From positions 1 to 64,000 of the forward strand of contig CAMJRX010000004.1 of assembly GCA_946408355.1 (NCBI GenBank): a stretch of DNA of 64,000 bases, written 5' to 3'. The notes beneath the pieces are model-generated. The model had not been told where the DNA came from. It was given only the letters and a program-made list of their open reading frames with translations, and searched no databases. The DNA comes from an uncultured Selenomonadales bacterium (GTDB lineage: Bacteria; Bacillota; Negativicutes; Selenomonadales; Selenomonadaceae). Shown here in pieces: positions 15,733-24,737 of this stretch (position 1 is its first letter; each line of letters starts with the position of its first letter). A program made the translations under genes and the position numbers.

Positions 15733-18700
15733 ATGATTGACTTTTTTGGTGAATTTTCTTTTGACAATGATTTCGTCGGTGGCGGCGTAGCAGGTTTCAA
15801 CTTGGACATTGAAGTCAAGCCCAGCGACGACAAGGCTGATGACGGCGACGAGGCTCCGAATAAGGAAGTCGATGCTTCTGAGATCAATGCTCCGCTTGCA
15901 GAAGGCAAAGAAGGCGTAGCGGGTGAAGTTTACAACACGACTGATGCAAACGGCAACACCCCTATCGTTGAAGGTTCGGATGCTGGTAACGTCACTATTG
16001 AGGGTTTGGTTGTAAGGAAAAACTCTGCTGGCGAAACGTTCTTTGAAGTTGTACTGTCAGCGATTAAGAGCCTCGTAGTTCGTGGTGCGTCCAGTTTCAC
16101 TCTCAGCAACGGTTTGGCGTTTGGAACCGACGCTGGTGCTTCCGTCGATTTCGATATGGATAACGGTAATTTCACTGGCGGTGCCTTCAAAAAAGGCGGT
16201 CGTTTCAGCTTTGGTCGTAGTGCTGTCAATGATGCCCTTTACGATGTTACAGAAGGTGACATAACAATCGAACCCTCTGCTGCAGGTACGTTTGACGTTA
16301 ACGATGGCAATCTCGAAAGCATCACACTTACTGAAGCTGGCTCCGTTACCGTTAGCAATGATTACAAGTTCGATTACACCGATCCCTCTGGCTCCACTGC
16401 AGAAGTTAACATTAGGAACGCAACCGGCGAATTTACTATCACCACTAATTCAGACGGCGAAACCACACTCGACATTAGCGGCTTAACGGCTGACGGCGGC
16501 ACAATTAATGTCGCTGGTGCAGGCGGTGCTGATTTCCTCGTTCTGCCCACTGCTGTAGAAACAATTAGAGTTGCAGGTACCACTTTCGCTTACGACAACA
16601 ACAGCGGCAATGCTCAATTTATCCTCGACTCCAACGGCGCAGTTACTGGCTTTAAATTCGGCGGCAATAATGATGTTATTACCGTTCCGAGTGGCTCAAG
16701 CTTGACTACTTTCCAAGACGAAGACAGCAACACGCTTACCTTTGGTATTGCTGGCTCGAATCAACCATATACCATTGCCAGAAATTCCGACGACGTCTAT
16801 GAAGTATCGATTTTCGGTACGGCAGTCGTTTCTGACAGCAACACCACTTTGACATTCACCACCGCTAAAGCTCTTGACGCTGCAGTTACTGTTTACTTCG
16901 ATGATAACGGTAACATTTTGAGCGTTGCTAACCTTGACAATCTTGGCGAAAACGACAGCATGGTAGTCGACGGTGCGGTAGCAACTGCTGCTGACCAAGG
17001 ACTTGCTATCGGCGATCCTGATAATCCGACTGGTTATATCTCGGTTGGCACAGGCGACTTCATTTATAAAAATGGTGTTGTTGCAGTTACTTCGGGCGAT
17101 ACTATTTATTCGCTCAATGGCTATGATCTTGCTACCGTAAATGGTTCAACAGCTACATCCACAATCACGGATCCTGTTAGTGGTCTCACTTACACCCACA
17201 AGGGCGATGGTCACTTCATTTTCGACGAAGACGACGGCATTACCGGCTTTGTCTTCGCGTCCAAGAACGATTATATCACCGTTCCTAACGGCTCCGGAAT
17301 TGATCTGTTCTATCTGGCTGAAACCACCGCAGTTACTGTTCCCGACATTACGGGCGATTCAACTGGCTACACTATCACGCTTAGCGATGTAACTGACGCA
17401 ACAGCTCCGCTCTTTGAAATTAGCGGTATCGACGAAGGCTCGGTCTTCCCGGCAGCTCTTCCTTTCACAGAAGCGATTGTCTCCGAAGACGCTGACAACG
17501 TATTCACCATTGATCGCACTGGCGCACTTAAGGCTATTGATAACTTCACGACTGCTGGAATTACTCTGGCGGCTGGTACCTACGACATCACCATTAACGG
17601 CGATTACCTCAGATATACCTCCGCTGGTGCTCTTACGTTAGTTGCCGACGGCAATAAGATCTCTTCTGTCAGCGGTCTCACCGACGGCGATATAATCTAC
17701 CCTGGCACTGCTGAAGGCATTAGCTTCCAGTTTGCAACCGACGATGACGGCAACGGTACATTTGTTGTCAATGGCAAAGCTTACACTGTCACAAACGACA
17801 GCAACAAAGTCGTTTACATCACTGGCGCCGGCGTAGTCACCGACCTCGACGACGAAGCAAGCCTCACTGTCACCTCTGGTCCTGTTACGGTCAACGGTAA
17901 AGAATACAGCGCGGCGAAAATTGACGTTGCCAACGAAACCGATCAAGAGATTATCGGCTTCAACACTAAGGGCGGCAACCTCAGCTCCTTCGTAACTGAA
18001 GCGGCTCATCCGATTGTAACTAAGGGTTCTACTGTTGATTATATTTCTAGTATGCTCGGTATTTATCCGACCACTTACGGCGATCAAGTCTTCACTGAAA
18101 CCGACAACGATTCTATGGATCAGTCTGCTAACGCAAACCGCGTAAGAATCAACCTTGACGACGAAGGTACAGCAAATGCCGCGTTCAACGACAAAGGCAA
18201 GAACTTGGCAGTTGTTAGCGGCGACGGACAGAAGAATATCGCTTTGGGCGCAGGCGGCGACGCAGTTATCGTAAGACCTGAAGCAGGCGATACTTCGAAT
18301 AGCTTGGTCAGCGTTGTTGGCGGCGTAGGCAATGATTCGGTCGTTGTACAAGGTCCGGTTCCTGTTTACTTCGACGCTAACGCTGGCGGCGCGGATAAGA
18401 TTATCACCTATGCAGCGGCTAACGGCAGAATTACTGTCGATCACTATGACGAAATGACTGGTGCAGGTATCGTGGTTCACGATCCGCAGATTGAGTCCGT
18501 TAAGGATCTCAGCTCCGCAATCGATGATGGACTGCTCCTCTTCGAAGACGGCAGAATCCTTTCTATCGACCGCGACGAGGCGGCTGACGGAACGGATCGC
18601 ATCACTGACATCAGAATTAACAACAAGACCTCGAACCATCAGACGATGGCTAGACTGTTCGGTTATAAAGACAATAGTGACTCCTACGGCGACGACGACG

Positions 18701-20319
18701 GACAACTGGTCGGCTTCACTGGCAAGGACGGCGGCATTCTCGACGCTAGCGACATTGAAGAAGAAGTTATCCTCGTTGGTAACAAGAAGGGCGACCATAC
18801 AGTTGGTTCCGCACTCATATCTGGCGTTGGCAACGATACTGTCTATGCTGGCGGCGGCGATACCGTTAGCGCGGGCGCAGGCTCCAACCAGATTAGACTT
18901 ACCGACGATGCTACTCGCCAAGCGGCAACAGTTGTTGTTGGTCAAGGTCTCAACACGATTACTGGTTTGCAGACTGGCTTTAACGGCGATGTCCTCGATA
19001 TCAGTGCTGTAAGCAGTCTCGGAACCATTGAGTATGAAGACGGTCTCCTCACTATCGCTGACGAAACCACCAAGACCACAACGGCGGCAGCTGTTAGCAC
19101 CGAGGCAGACTTCATCGCGCAAACGTTTATCAACGACAGCACTGTCATGAAGGCAGCTATCGCTAAAGACGGCGGCACGATTAACGTTACCGACACCAAC
19201 GCTCCTAACTACTTCGTAGCTGAAGACGGCGCGATTAACTTTGCACAATACAGCGGCGATGTTAACGTTGACGTTGACAGCGACTGGGTCGGCACCAGCG
19301 TCGGCGGCGAAAGCGCAACTCTGCTCTCCGGTTTCAGCAGCCTCATCGGCGGTTCCGGCAACACCCTGTTCAAGGGCGGCGAGCATAACGAAGTCCTCGT
19401 TGCAGGTACCGGCGAAAGCTCCCTCTACGGCGCAGGCGGCAGAAACGTCTTGGTCGGCTCGACTGGCACCAATAAGTTCGGCTCCACCGAATTCTTCGTA
19501 CAAGGCATCAAGAACGGCGCACAGAACACCATCACCAACTTCGAGTTCATCGAAGACGGCGGTAGCAACACTGCAACGTTCGATAACTTGAACCTCGGCA
19601 TGGCTGACAACAATGACGTCACCGACATTAAAGTCAACTCTGACGGCTCTGTAAGCCTCGCAATCAAAGGTGCTGAGAGCCAGGCAACTGAGAAAGTCAC
19701 AATCGAAGGTGCAGCAGGCAAAGAATTCCTCGTTGACCGTGGCACCGCTAGCGAGAGTGTTGTTCAAATCGTTTCTAGCGTCAATACCGTTGACAACTCC
19801 TACGTTGACTTCTACACTGCAACCGAGAAGAACGCTACAGTTCAAATCGGTGATGTCACATCTGCTAAGGTCTGGCTCGAAGCTCCGGACTTCTCCGACG
19901 GCGTTGAGTTTGTTGGCGATTACACAGTTATCGATGCACGCGGCTCCAATGCGGCGGTTGAAATGGCTGGTAACAACGTCTCCAACACGATCTATGGCGG
20001 TCTTGGCAATGCAAGCATGTGGGGCGGCGCAGGCAACGCTAACGACGTAATGTATGGCGGCTCGGCTCACAACGAATTCTACTATGAAGTCGGCAACGGC
20101 AACGATACGATCATGAGTGCTAACAGCGGCGACATTATCCACCTCGGCGCAACTCTCGATCAGGTTGACTTCGACAGAACCAACATCAGCGCGTCTGGCA
20201 TCGAAGTTACCTTCAACGATGGCGGCAAGCTCAACATCAACAGCAGCGCAGACGTTACCTTCTCCTTCGACGATGGCACGGCTGTTAAAGCTAACCGTCA
20301 GACTAACCAATTTGAATAA
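15733..20319 (+). CDS. Large RTX-like repeat surface protein (probable type I secreted adhesin)
   Basis: A 1528-residue acidic protein without cysteine or N-terminal signal peptide. Its length is made of beta-rich repeats, for example two copies of the pattern FDxxxxITGFxFxxxNDxITVPxGS-type (about residues 295-330 and 495-520). RTX-like calcium-binding runs occur near residues 1028-1056 (GVGNDTVYAGGGDTVSAGAG) and 1417-1460 (TIYGGLGN, GGAGN, GNGNDTI). The C-terminus lacks a cell-wall anchor. This is how type I secreted adhesins and S-layer-like proteins look; no secretion genes lie nearby. It is preceded by a strong promoter and structured RNA and closed by a terminator, so it is a single-gene unit. 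Confidence 0.8.
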   Translation: MIDFFGEFSFDNDFVGGGVAGFNLDIEVKPSDDKADDGDEAPNKEVDASEINAPLAEGKEGVAGEVYNTTDANGNTPIVEGSDAGNVTIEGLVVRKNSAGETFFEVVLSAIKSLVVRGASSFTLSNGLAFGTDAGASVDFDMDNGNFTGGAFKKGGRFSFGRSAVNDALYDVTEGDITIEPSAAGTFDVNDGNLESITLTEAGSVTVSNDYKFDYTDPSGSTAEVNIRNATGEFTITTNSDGETTLDISGLTADGGTINVAGAGGADFLVLPTAVETIRVAGTTFAYDNNSGNAQFILDSNGAVTGFKFGGNNDVITVPSGSSLTTFQDEDSNTLTFGIAGSNQPYTIARNSDDVYEVSIFGTAVVSDSNTTLTFTTAKALDAAVTVYFDDNGNILSVANLDNLGENDSMVVDGAVATAADQGLAIGDPDNPTGYISVGTGDFIYKNGVVAVTSGDTIYSLNGYDLATVNGSTATSTITDPVSGLTYTHKGDGHFIFDEDDGITGFVFASKNDYITVPNGSGIDLFYLAETTAVTVPDITGDSTGYTITLSDVTDATAPLFEISGIDEGSVFPAALPFTEAIVSEDADNVFTIDRTGALKAIDNFTTAGITLAAGTYDITINGDYLRYTSAGALTLVADGNKISSVSGLTDGDIIYPGTAEGISFQFATDDDGNGTFVVNGKAYTVTNDSNKVVYITGAGVVTDLDDEASLTVTSGPVTVNGKEYSAAKIDVANETDQEIIGFNTKGGNLSSFVTEAAHPIVTKGSTVDYISSMLGIYPTTYGDQVFTETDNDSMDQSANANRVRINLDDEGTANAAFNDKGKNLAVVSGDGQKNIALGAGGDAVIVRPEAGDTSNSLVSVVGGVGNDSVVVQGPVPVYFDANAGGADKIITYAAANGRITVDHYDEMTGAGIVVHDPQIESVKDLSSAIDDGLLLFEDGRILSIDRDEAADGTDRITDIRINNKTSNHQTMARLFGYKDNSDSYGDDDGQLVGFTGKDGGILDASDIEEEVILVGNKKGDHTVGSALISGVGNDTVYAGGGDTVSAGAGSNQIRLTDDATRQAATVVVGQGLNTITGLQTGFNGDVLDISAVSSLGTIEYEDGLLTIADETTKTTTAAAVSTEADFIAQTFINDSTVMKAAIAKDGGTINVTDTNAPNYFVAEDGAINFAQYSGDVNVDVDSDWVGTSVGGESATLLSGFSSLIGGSGNTLFKGGEHNEVLVAGTGESSLYGAGGRNVLVGSTGTNKFGSTEFFVQGIKNGAQNTITNFEFIEDGGSNTATFDNLNLGMADNNDVTDIKVNSDGSVSLAIKGAESQATEKVTIEGAAGKEFLVDRGTASESVVQIVSSVNTVDNSYVDFYTATEKNATVQIGDVTSAKVWLEAPDFSDGVEFVGDYTVIDARGSNAAVEMAGNNVSNTIYGGLGNASMWGGAGNANDVMYGGSAHNEFYYEVGNGNDTIMSANSGDIIHLGATLDQVDFDRTNISASGIEVTFNDGGKLNINSSADVTFSFDDGTAVKANRQTNQFE

Positions 20320-20379
20320 GATACTAGCGAACTTGAGATAAGCGCAAGCAAATAATTTGAACTGAATTATCGGTTCGGC

Positions 20380-20413
20380 ACCCCGGCAGAAAGTTTGTCG
20401 GGGTGTTTTTTTG
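20380..20413 (+). terminator. Terminator of the adhesin gene
   Basis: CACCCCGGCAG...TTTGTCGGGGTG followed by seven T, about 60 bases after the adhesin stop, on the plus strand. Confidence 0.88.
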
Positions 20414-20415
20414 CG

Positions 20416-20443
20416 CAAAAAAAATCGCCCGAAGGCGACAAGA
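20416..20443 (-). terminator. Terminator of the flagellin gene
   Basis: On the minus strand GTCGCC-TTCG-GGCGAT followed by eight T, just after the flagellin stop. A back-to-back pair with the adhesin terminator. Confidence 0.85.
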
Positions 20444-20452
20444 TTAAAAATT

Positions 20453-22438
20453 TTATCTTAGTAAACTCAAAACGTTAGTTGCACTTTGATTAGCTTGGGC
20501 GAGCATAGATTGCGCCGCTTGCGAAAGAACATTTGCTTTAGTGTAAGCAGTCATTTCCTTAGCCATATCAGCATCGCGGATTGTCGATTCGGAAGCGGTA
20601 ACATTTTCATGCGACGTAACAAGATTAGTTTCTGTGCTTTCAAGCCGCTGGAGATATGCGCCAATAGTCGTGGCGTTATCAAGTGCATATTCCAACGCGC
20701 CGTCAATAACTCTGATTGCAATATTTGCGTCTTTAACAGTTAGGAGGGAAATTTCGTCGATTGTCATATTTTCCGCCTCTTGAAGCGTTTCAAGCCACGC
20801 CGCCTGTTTATCAGCGTCATAGTTCAAGGCTTCGTAACGGGCTTTATCGTTCTCGTTTATAAGTTCGCCGTACGAGTTGAAAATTTCACCCGCCGTCAAA
20901 GATTTTGTCTGCATGTCCTTAATATAAAAATTGTTGTGCTGACCGGCTTGCGTGCCGTCTTGAATGACAAGTGGAGCGTATCTCATGCTCTCAACATATT
21001 TTGTACCGGTCGGACTTTGCCCCTGTTTACCCAAATAGCGCAGGAGCATATAACCGGCGGCGTACGGATCTTCAGGACTTGTATATTCTTTGCCGGTCGT
21101 GCCATCAAGTTCGCCATTAAAAATTTTTTCAAGGTCGCTCGGATTTTCCAACAACGTTTGCATTGCCCTTGGGCGTTCATCATCAATTCCGTGAACGAGT
21201 TCCGCCGTGCCCTCTTTTATATATAAAGGGAGAGAATGGAAATTATTAATGTTCGCCGCCATAAGTGCATGAGTGAATTCATGAGCAATCGTTCTGTCAA
21301 GATAACTTGCTCGACCATACATGGAACTTGTAGCGAGTAAGTCGCCGTCTTCGCTGTTGGTGTCAATATCGTTGTAATAATACATTTTGACAGTTAATTT
21401 TAAATAACTTGAACTAGAGGAGACATAAGCCAACCAACCACTTGTGCTATTGTTTTCAAACGCAACATCGATTTCATTGACAGTCGCGCCGTCGGAGTTG
21501 AAATCAATACCGTAACTTTCTTTGACTAATTTTAAGCTTTGCTCTATCCAGTCAGAATTTAAGCCCGCCAAGATATGTTTTTCAGTAGGACTTAGATCCC
21601 CGTTTGAGCCTGTGGTCGGCCACTTAACGGTTAAGCCGTCAATAGTCGTCGAAGAACCAGCAATCGGAATGCCCCAACTTGAGACAGCTACTTGTTCGGG
21701 AACGATTGATTTAGCAGTCTTAACAGTGTCGCCGCCCGCGTCCGAACCGGTGATTGCGCCCGTGTCTTCGTTGCCTAAAATTATTCCGCAGTAAGTTTCC
21801 AAAAAGTCGGTGTACGAAGACGAGCTTTCTAAGTCGCTCATGAATTTGTTGATAAGCGCGTCCGTTGTCGCGAACTTGCCATTTGAGGCAGAATTAATCG
21901 CCGCGTCGAGAGCCGCCGTGCCGGATAAAGTCGTTTCGTTGAGGGAACTCATCATTGCCTTAGCAACTTGCAAGGCACTTGTCGAGGCATCGGCGTATTT
22001 TATTTTGGGGTCGTAGCTACCGTCGATTAGCCGCTTGCCGTTGTACCTAGCGTCCAATGCCATGTCGTTAATTGTGGCAGTCATTTGAGTTAATTCTTTT
22101 TGAATCGTTCGGCGGTCTTCTGAAGAGTTGCTGTCGTTAGCGGCGTTGATTGCCTTTTCCTTCATAGCGCGCAACACGTTGATAATATCTTCCACGCCGC
22201 CCGACGCAATTTTAATCATTGCCGCGCCGTTCTGGACGTTCTGCACGTCTTGATTGAGACTGCGAATTTGCTCGCGCATTCTCTCCGAAATCGAATAGCC
22301 CGCAGCGTCGTCGCCCGCAGAAGTTATTTTCATTCCGCTCGAAACTTTTGCCAATCGCTTATTCAGCTCCGAATTGTTTTGATTCATCTGATTAAGCGTG
22401 CGCACTGCCATTAAATTATTCTTTACTACCATTGCCAT
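20453..22438 (-). CDS. Flagellin with inserted zinc-metalloprotease domain (flagellinolysin)
   Basis: A 661-residue protein. Residues 1-150 or so are a typical flagellin N-terminus (NNLMAVRTLNQMNQNNSELN, then SAGDDAAGYSISERMREQIR) and the last 90 residues are a typical flagellin C-terminus (AKANVLSQAAQSMLAQANQ). The variable middle is replaced by a gluzincin-like protease domain: HEFTH near residue 386, with EGTAEL about 25 residues later as likely third zinc ligand. Such flagellins are known as flagellinolysins and make a proteolytic filament. All visible catalytic residues are present. AAGGATGAT precedes the ATG. No other flagellin gene is in the window. Confidence 0.9.
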   Translation of the reverse strand: MAMVVKNNLMAVRTLNQMNQNNSELNKRLAKVSSGMKITSAGDDAAGYSISERMREQIRSLNQDVQNVQNGAAMIKIASGGVEDIINVLRAMKEKAINAANDSNSSEDRRTIQKELTQMTATINDMALDARYNGKRLIDGSYDPKIKYADASTSALQVAKAMMSSLNETTLSGTAALDAAINSASNGKFATTDALINKFMSDLESSSSYTDFLETYCGIILGNEDTGAITGSDAGGDTVKTAKSIVPEQVAVSSWGIPIAGSSTTIDGLTVKWPTTGSNGDLSPTEKHILAGLNSDWIEQSLKLVKESYGIDFNSDGATVNEIDVAFENNSTSGWLAYVSSSSSYLKLTVKMYYYNDIDTNSEDGDLLATSSMYGRASYLDRTIAHEFTHALMAANINNFHSLPLYIKEGTAELVHGIDDERPRAMQTLLENPSDLEKIFNGELDGTTGKEYTSPEDPYAAGYMLLRYLGKQGQSPTGTKYVESMRYAPLVIQDGTQAGQHNNFYIKDMQTKSLTAGEIFNSYGELINENDKARYEALNYDADKQAAWLETLQEAENMTIDEISLLTVKDANIAIRVIDGALEYALDNATTIGAYLQRLESTETNLVTSHENVTASESTIRDADMAKEMTAYTKANVLSQAAQSMLAQANQSATNVLSLLR

Positions 22439-22526
22439 AAAGCATCATCCTTTGCAAAATACAAAATCCCTTTAAACCGCATCGAAAAAATTTTTACATA
22501 ATAACAAAAACATTGGAATAACACAA

Positions 22527-22556
22527 ACAAAAAATCGCCCGAAGGCGAAAAAATTT
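22527..22556 (-). terminator. Terminator of the fmt-ruvB run
   Basis: On the minus strand TCGCC-TTCG-GGCGA followed by six T, starting a few bases past the ruvB stop. Confidence 0.82.
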
Positions 22557-22557
22557 T

Positions 22558-23598
22558 TTATAAGTCTTCAAAGTCGAAAAGTGTTGGTATTGGTGCGTCG
22601 TTTAATTTCGGATAAGCAACGCCCATGTGAGTATAGCCCGCCTCTGTCACGACACGACCGCGCGGCGTCCGCATGATAAATCCCAGTTGCAAAAGATATG
22701 GTTCGTAAATGTCCTCGATAGTTTCACGGGTCTCGCTTATGGCGGCGGCAATGGTTTCTAAGCCGACGGGACCGCCGTGAAATTTTTTTATCATGGCGTC
22801 TAACATGCGGCGATCTGTGTGGTCAAGCCCTTCGCGGTCAACTTCCAAAGCAAGCAGTGCACGGTCTGCAATGTCGTCAGTAATAATTTGGGAGCCTTCA
22901 ACTTGCGCGAAGTCGCGAACACGTTTTAAAAGTCTGTTGGCGATACGCGGCGTGCCTCTTGAGCGACGAGCAATTTCCTGCGCGCCGTTTAATTCAATCG
23001 GGATTTTTAAAATCTGCGCGGCGCGAGTGATAATCTCGACTAATGCCTCCGTCGAATAGTATTCAAGCCGACTGATAACGCCAAATCTATCACGCAACGG
23101 CGGCGATAACGAACCAGCTTTAGTCGTAGCTCCTATCAACGTAAACGGCGAAATGTCTACGCGAATACTACGCGCTCGTGGTCCTTTGCCGATTATTATA
23201 TCCAGCGCGAAATCTTCCATTGCCGAATATAAAATTTCTTCGACTTGCCGATTCAGGCGATGTATTTCGTCGATAAATAAAACATCGCGGTCTTGCAAAT
23301 TGGTTAAGATTGCCGCTAAGTCGCCCGCCCGTTCGATTGCCGGTCCCGACGTTTGACGGAAGTTTACGCCCAATTCGTTAGCAATTATCGCTGCCAATGT
23401 TGTTTTTCCCAATCCAGGCGGTCCATAAAGTAAAACGTGGTCAAGTGCTTCACGCCGATTAACTGCCGCCTTTACGAAGACGGATAAGTTTTGCTTAGCT
23501 TTATCCTGCCCAATGTATTCGCGTAATCTGCGCGGGCGCAAGCTGTATTGCCAATCGTCAGTGCGTTGCTCAACTGTCGCGATTATTCGTTCGTCCAA
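22558..23598 (-). CDS. ruvB: Holliday junction branch migration helicase RuvB
   Basis: A 346-residue AAA+ motor of standard length. The N-terminal [16 protein letters not shown], Walker [10 protein letters not shown] (about residue 60), Walker [10 protein letters not shown] and sensor GATTKAGSL are all present, as is the C-terminal winged-helix with [15 protein letters not shown]. RuvB drives branch migration with RuvA. The start is a TTG within the end of fmt, which it overlaps by 16 bases. ruvA and ruvC are not adjacent. Confidence 0.97.
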   Translation of the reverse strand: MDERIIATVEQRTDDWQYSLRPRRLREYIGQDKAKQNLSVFVKAAVNRREALDHVLLYGPPGLGKTTLAAIIANELGVNFRQTSGPAIERAGDLAAILTNLQDRDVLFIDEIHRLNRQVEEILYSAMEDFALDIIIGKGPRARSIRVDISPFTLIGATTKAGSLSPPLRDRFGVISRLEYYSTEALVEIITRAAQILKIPIELNGAQEIARRSRGTPRIANRLLKRVRDFAQVEGSQIITDDIADRALLALEVDREGLDHTDRRMLDAMIKKFHGGPVGLETIAAAISETRETIEDIYEPYLLQLGFIMRTPRGRVVTEAGYTHMGVAYPKLNDAPIPTLFDFEDL

Positions 23599-24494
23599 AA
23601 ATTGTCACCAACTTTATTGCCGCGTAAAAAATCTGCCGCGTTGAGTTTCTTTGAATTTGGAGCTTGAATTTCTAAAATCTCAAGTGAGCCGTCGCCCGTT
23701 CCTACAAAAAATTTTCCGTCGACGATTTTAATTTCCCCAGCCGAAAGATTTTCTTCAGCGAGCCGCGTCCGCCAAATTTTAAACTTTCCAGCCCGTGCCC
23801 CGCCGTAAAGCCCGCGAACTAAATTGTGAATTTCCCGCGCAGATTTATTCCAGTCGATTAATCCCGTGTCCTTTTTGAGCAACGGCGCATAAGTCGACAG
23901 CGAATCATCTTGTTTAATCGGTTGAAGTCCGCCGTTCTGCAGTTTATAAAGTGTTTTGAGCAATAAATCCGCACCGACTATCATAAGTCTTTCGCGCAAT
24001 TCGGGCAAAATCATATCGTCGGAAATTTTAACTTCGCTTTTGAATAAAATATCGCCCGTATCAAGTCCGGCGTTCATTTGCATTGTGGTTACGCCCGTAA
24101 TTTTTTCGCCGTTGATAATCGACCACTCAATCGGAGCCGCGCCGCGATATTTCGGCAAAAGTGAGGCGTGGACATTGATACAACCAAAGCGCGGAATATC
24201 CAAAATTTTTTGCGATAAAATTTGCCCGAACGCGACGACGACAATTAAATCTGGCTTGAGTTCGGCAAGTTCAACGACGACCTCACGAGCTTTGACTTTG
24301 AGCGGCTGAATCACGCGCAAATTATTTTCCTCAGCAAAAACTTTGACGGGCGGCGGCTGAAGTTTATGACCGCGCCCCTTTGGTCTGTCAGGTTGTGTAA
24401 CGACGCAGATAACTTGAGTTTTATCAATAAGAGCGTCTAAACTCGGAACGGCAAAATCGGGAGTGCCCATAAATATAACTTTTAATTTGTCCAT
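23583..24494 (-). CDS. fmt: Methionyl-tRNA formyltransferase
   Basis: A 303-residue enzyme. [14 protein letters not shown] opens the formyl-transferase fold, [13 protein letters not shown] follows, and [19 protein letters not shown] is the catalytic signature with Asn, His and, further on, Asp (AGLDTGDI). It formylates initiator Met-tRNA using 10-formyl-tetrahydrofolate. AAGGAG precedes the ATG. The usual partner gene def is not beside it. Confidence 0.96.
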   Translation of the reverse strand: MDKLKVIFMGTPDFAVPSLDALIDKTQVICVVTQPDRPKGRGHKLQPPPVKVFAEENNLRVIQPLKVKAREVVVELAELKPDLIVVVAFGQILSQKILDIPRFGCINVHASLLPKYRGAAPIEWSIINGEKITGVTTMQMNAGLDTGDILFKSEVKISDDMILPELRERLMIVGADLLLKTLYKLQNGGLQPIKQDDSLSTYAPLLKKDTGLIDWNKSAREIHNLVRGLYGGARAGKFKIWRTRLAEENLSAGEIKIVDGKFFVGTGDGSLEILEIQAPNSKKLNAADFLRGNKVGDNFWTNE

Positions 24495-24503
24495 AAAATC
24501 TCC

Positions 24504-24725
24504 TTAAGGCTTGCAACGTTTGCACGGAACATAACCCGCCGCAATCGCCTCTTCACGGGTGTTCATGTAAACTTTGTTCGCGGTATTCATTTTGTTAACC
24601 ATTGAGCAATCAGCATAATGAAATTTTCTGCTTTTGGCATTGCCGACATAACTTGACGCGAGCACCGTTGCAAAGGCCGTTGTCATAACAATAACCGCAA
24701 TAATCGCCGCTAAAAATTTTTTCAT
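24504..24725 (-). CDS. Small exported Ada-type zinc-binding protein
   Basis: A 73-residue protein: a signal-peptide-like N-terminus of about 24 residues, then YVGNAKSRKFHYADCSMV and GYVPCKRCKP. The pattern of one Cys followed 30 residues later by CxxC matches the metal-binding domain of Ada proteins, which is also found alone in small secreted proteins. Zinc binding is likely; a role is not known. GAGGAGG precedes the start. It sits between the AMMECR1/MEMO gene and fmt, with gaps of 10-12 bases. Confidence 0.75.
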   Translation of the reverse strand: MKKFLAAIIAVIVMTTAFATVLASSYVGNAKSRKFHYADCSMVNKMNTANKVYMNTREEAIAAGYVPCKRCKP

Positions 24726-24737
24726 AACAAAGCCTCC

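Noticed and set aside
17638-20418. A 926-codon open frame on the minus strand across the adhesin gene
   Set aside because: It is the shadow of the adhesin's biased codon use. The product is low in complexity with no ribosome site or domain, and the plus-strand frame has RTX repeats, promoter and terminator.
20453-22438. Flagellin fused to a metalloprotease by assembly error
   Set aside because: Both flagellin ends are in one frame with the protease, domain borders fit the known flagellinolysin layout, and there is no sign of a break.
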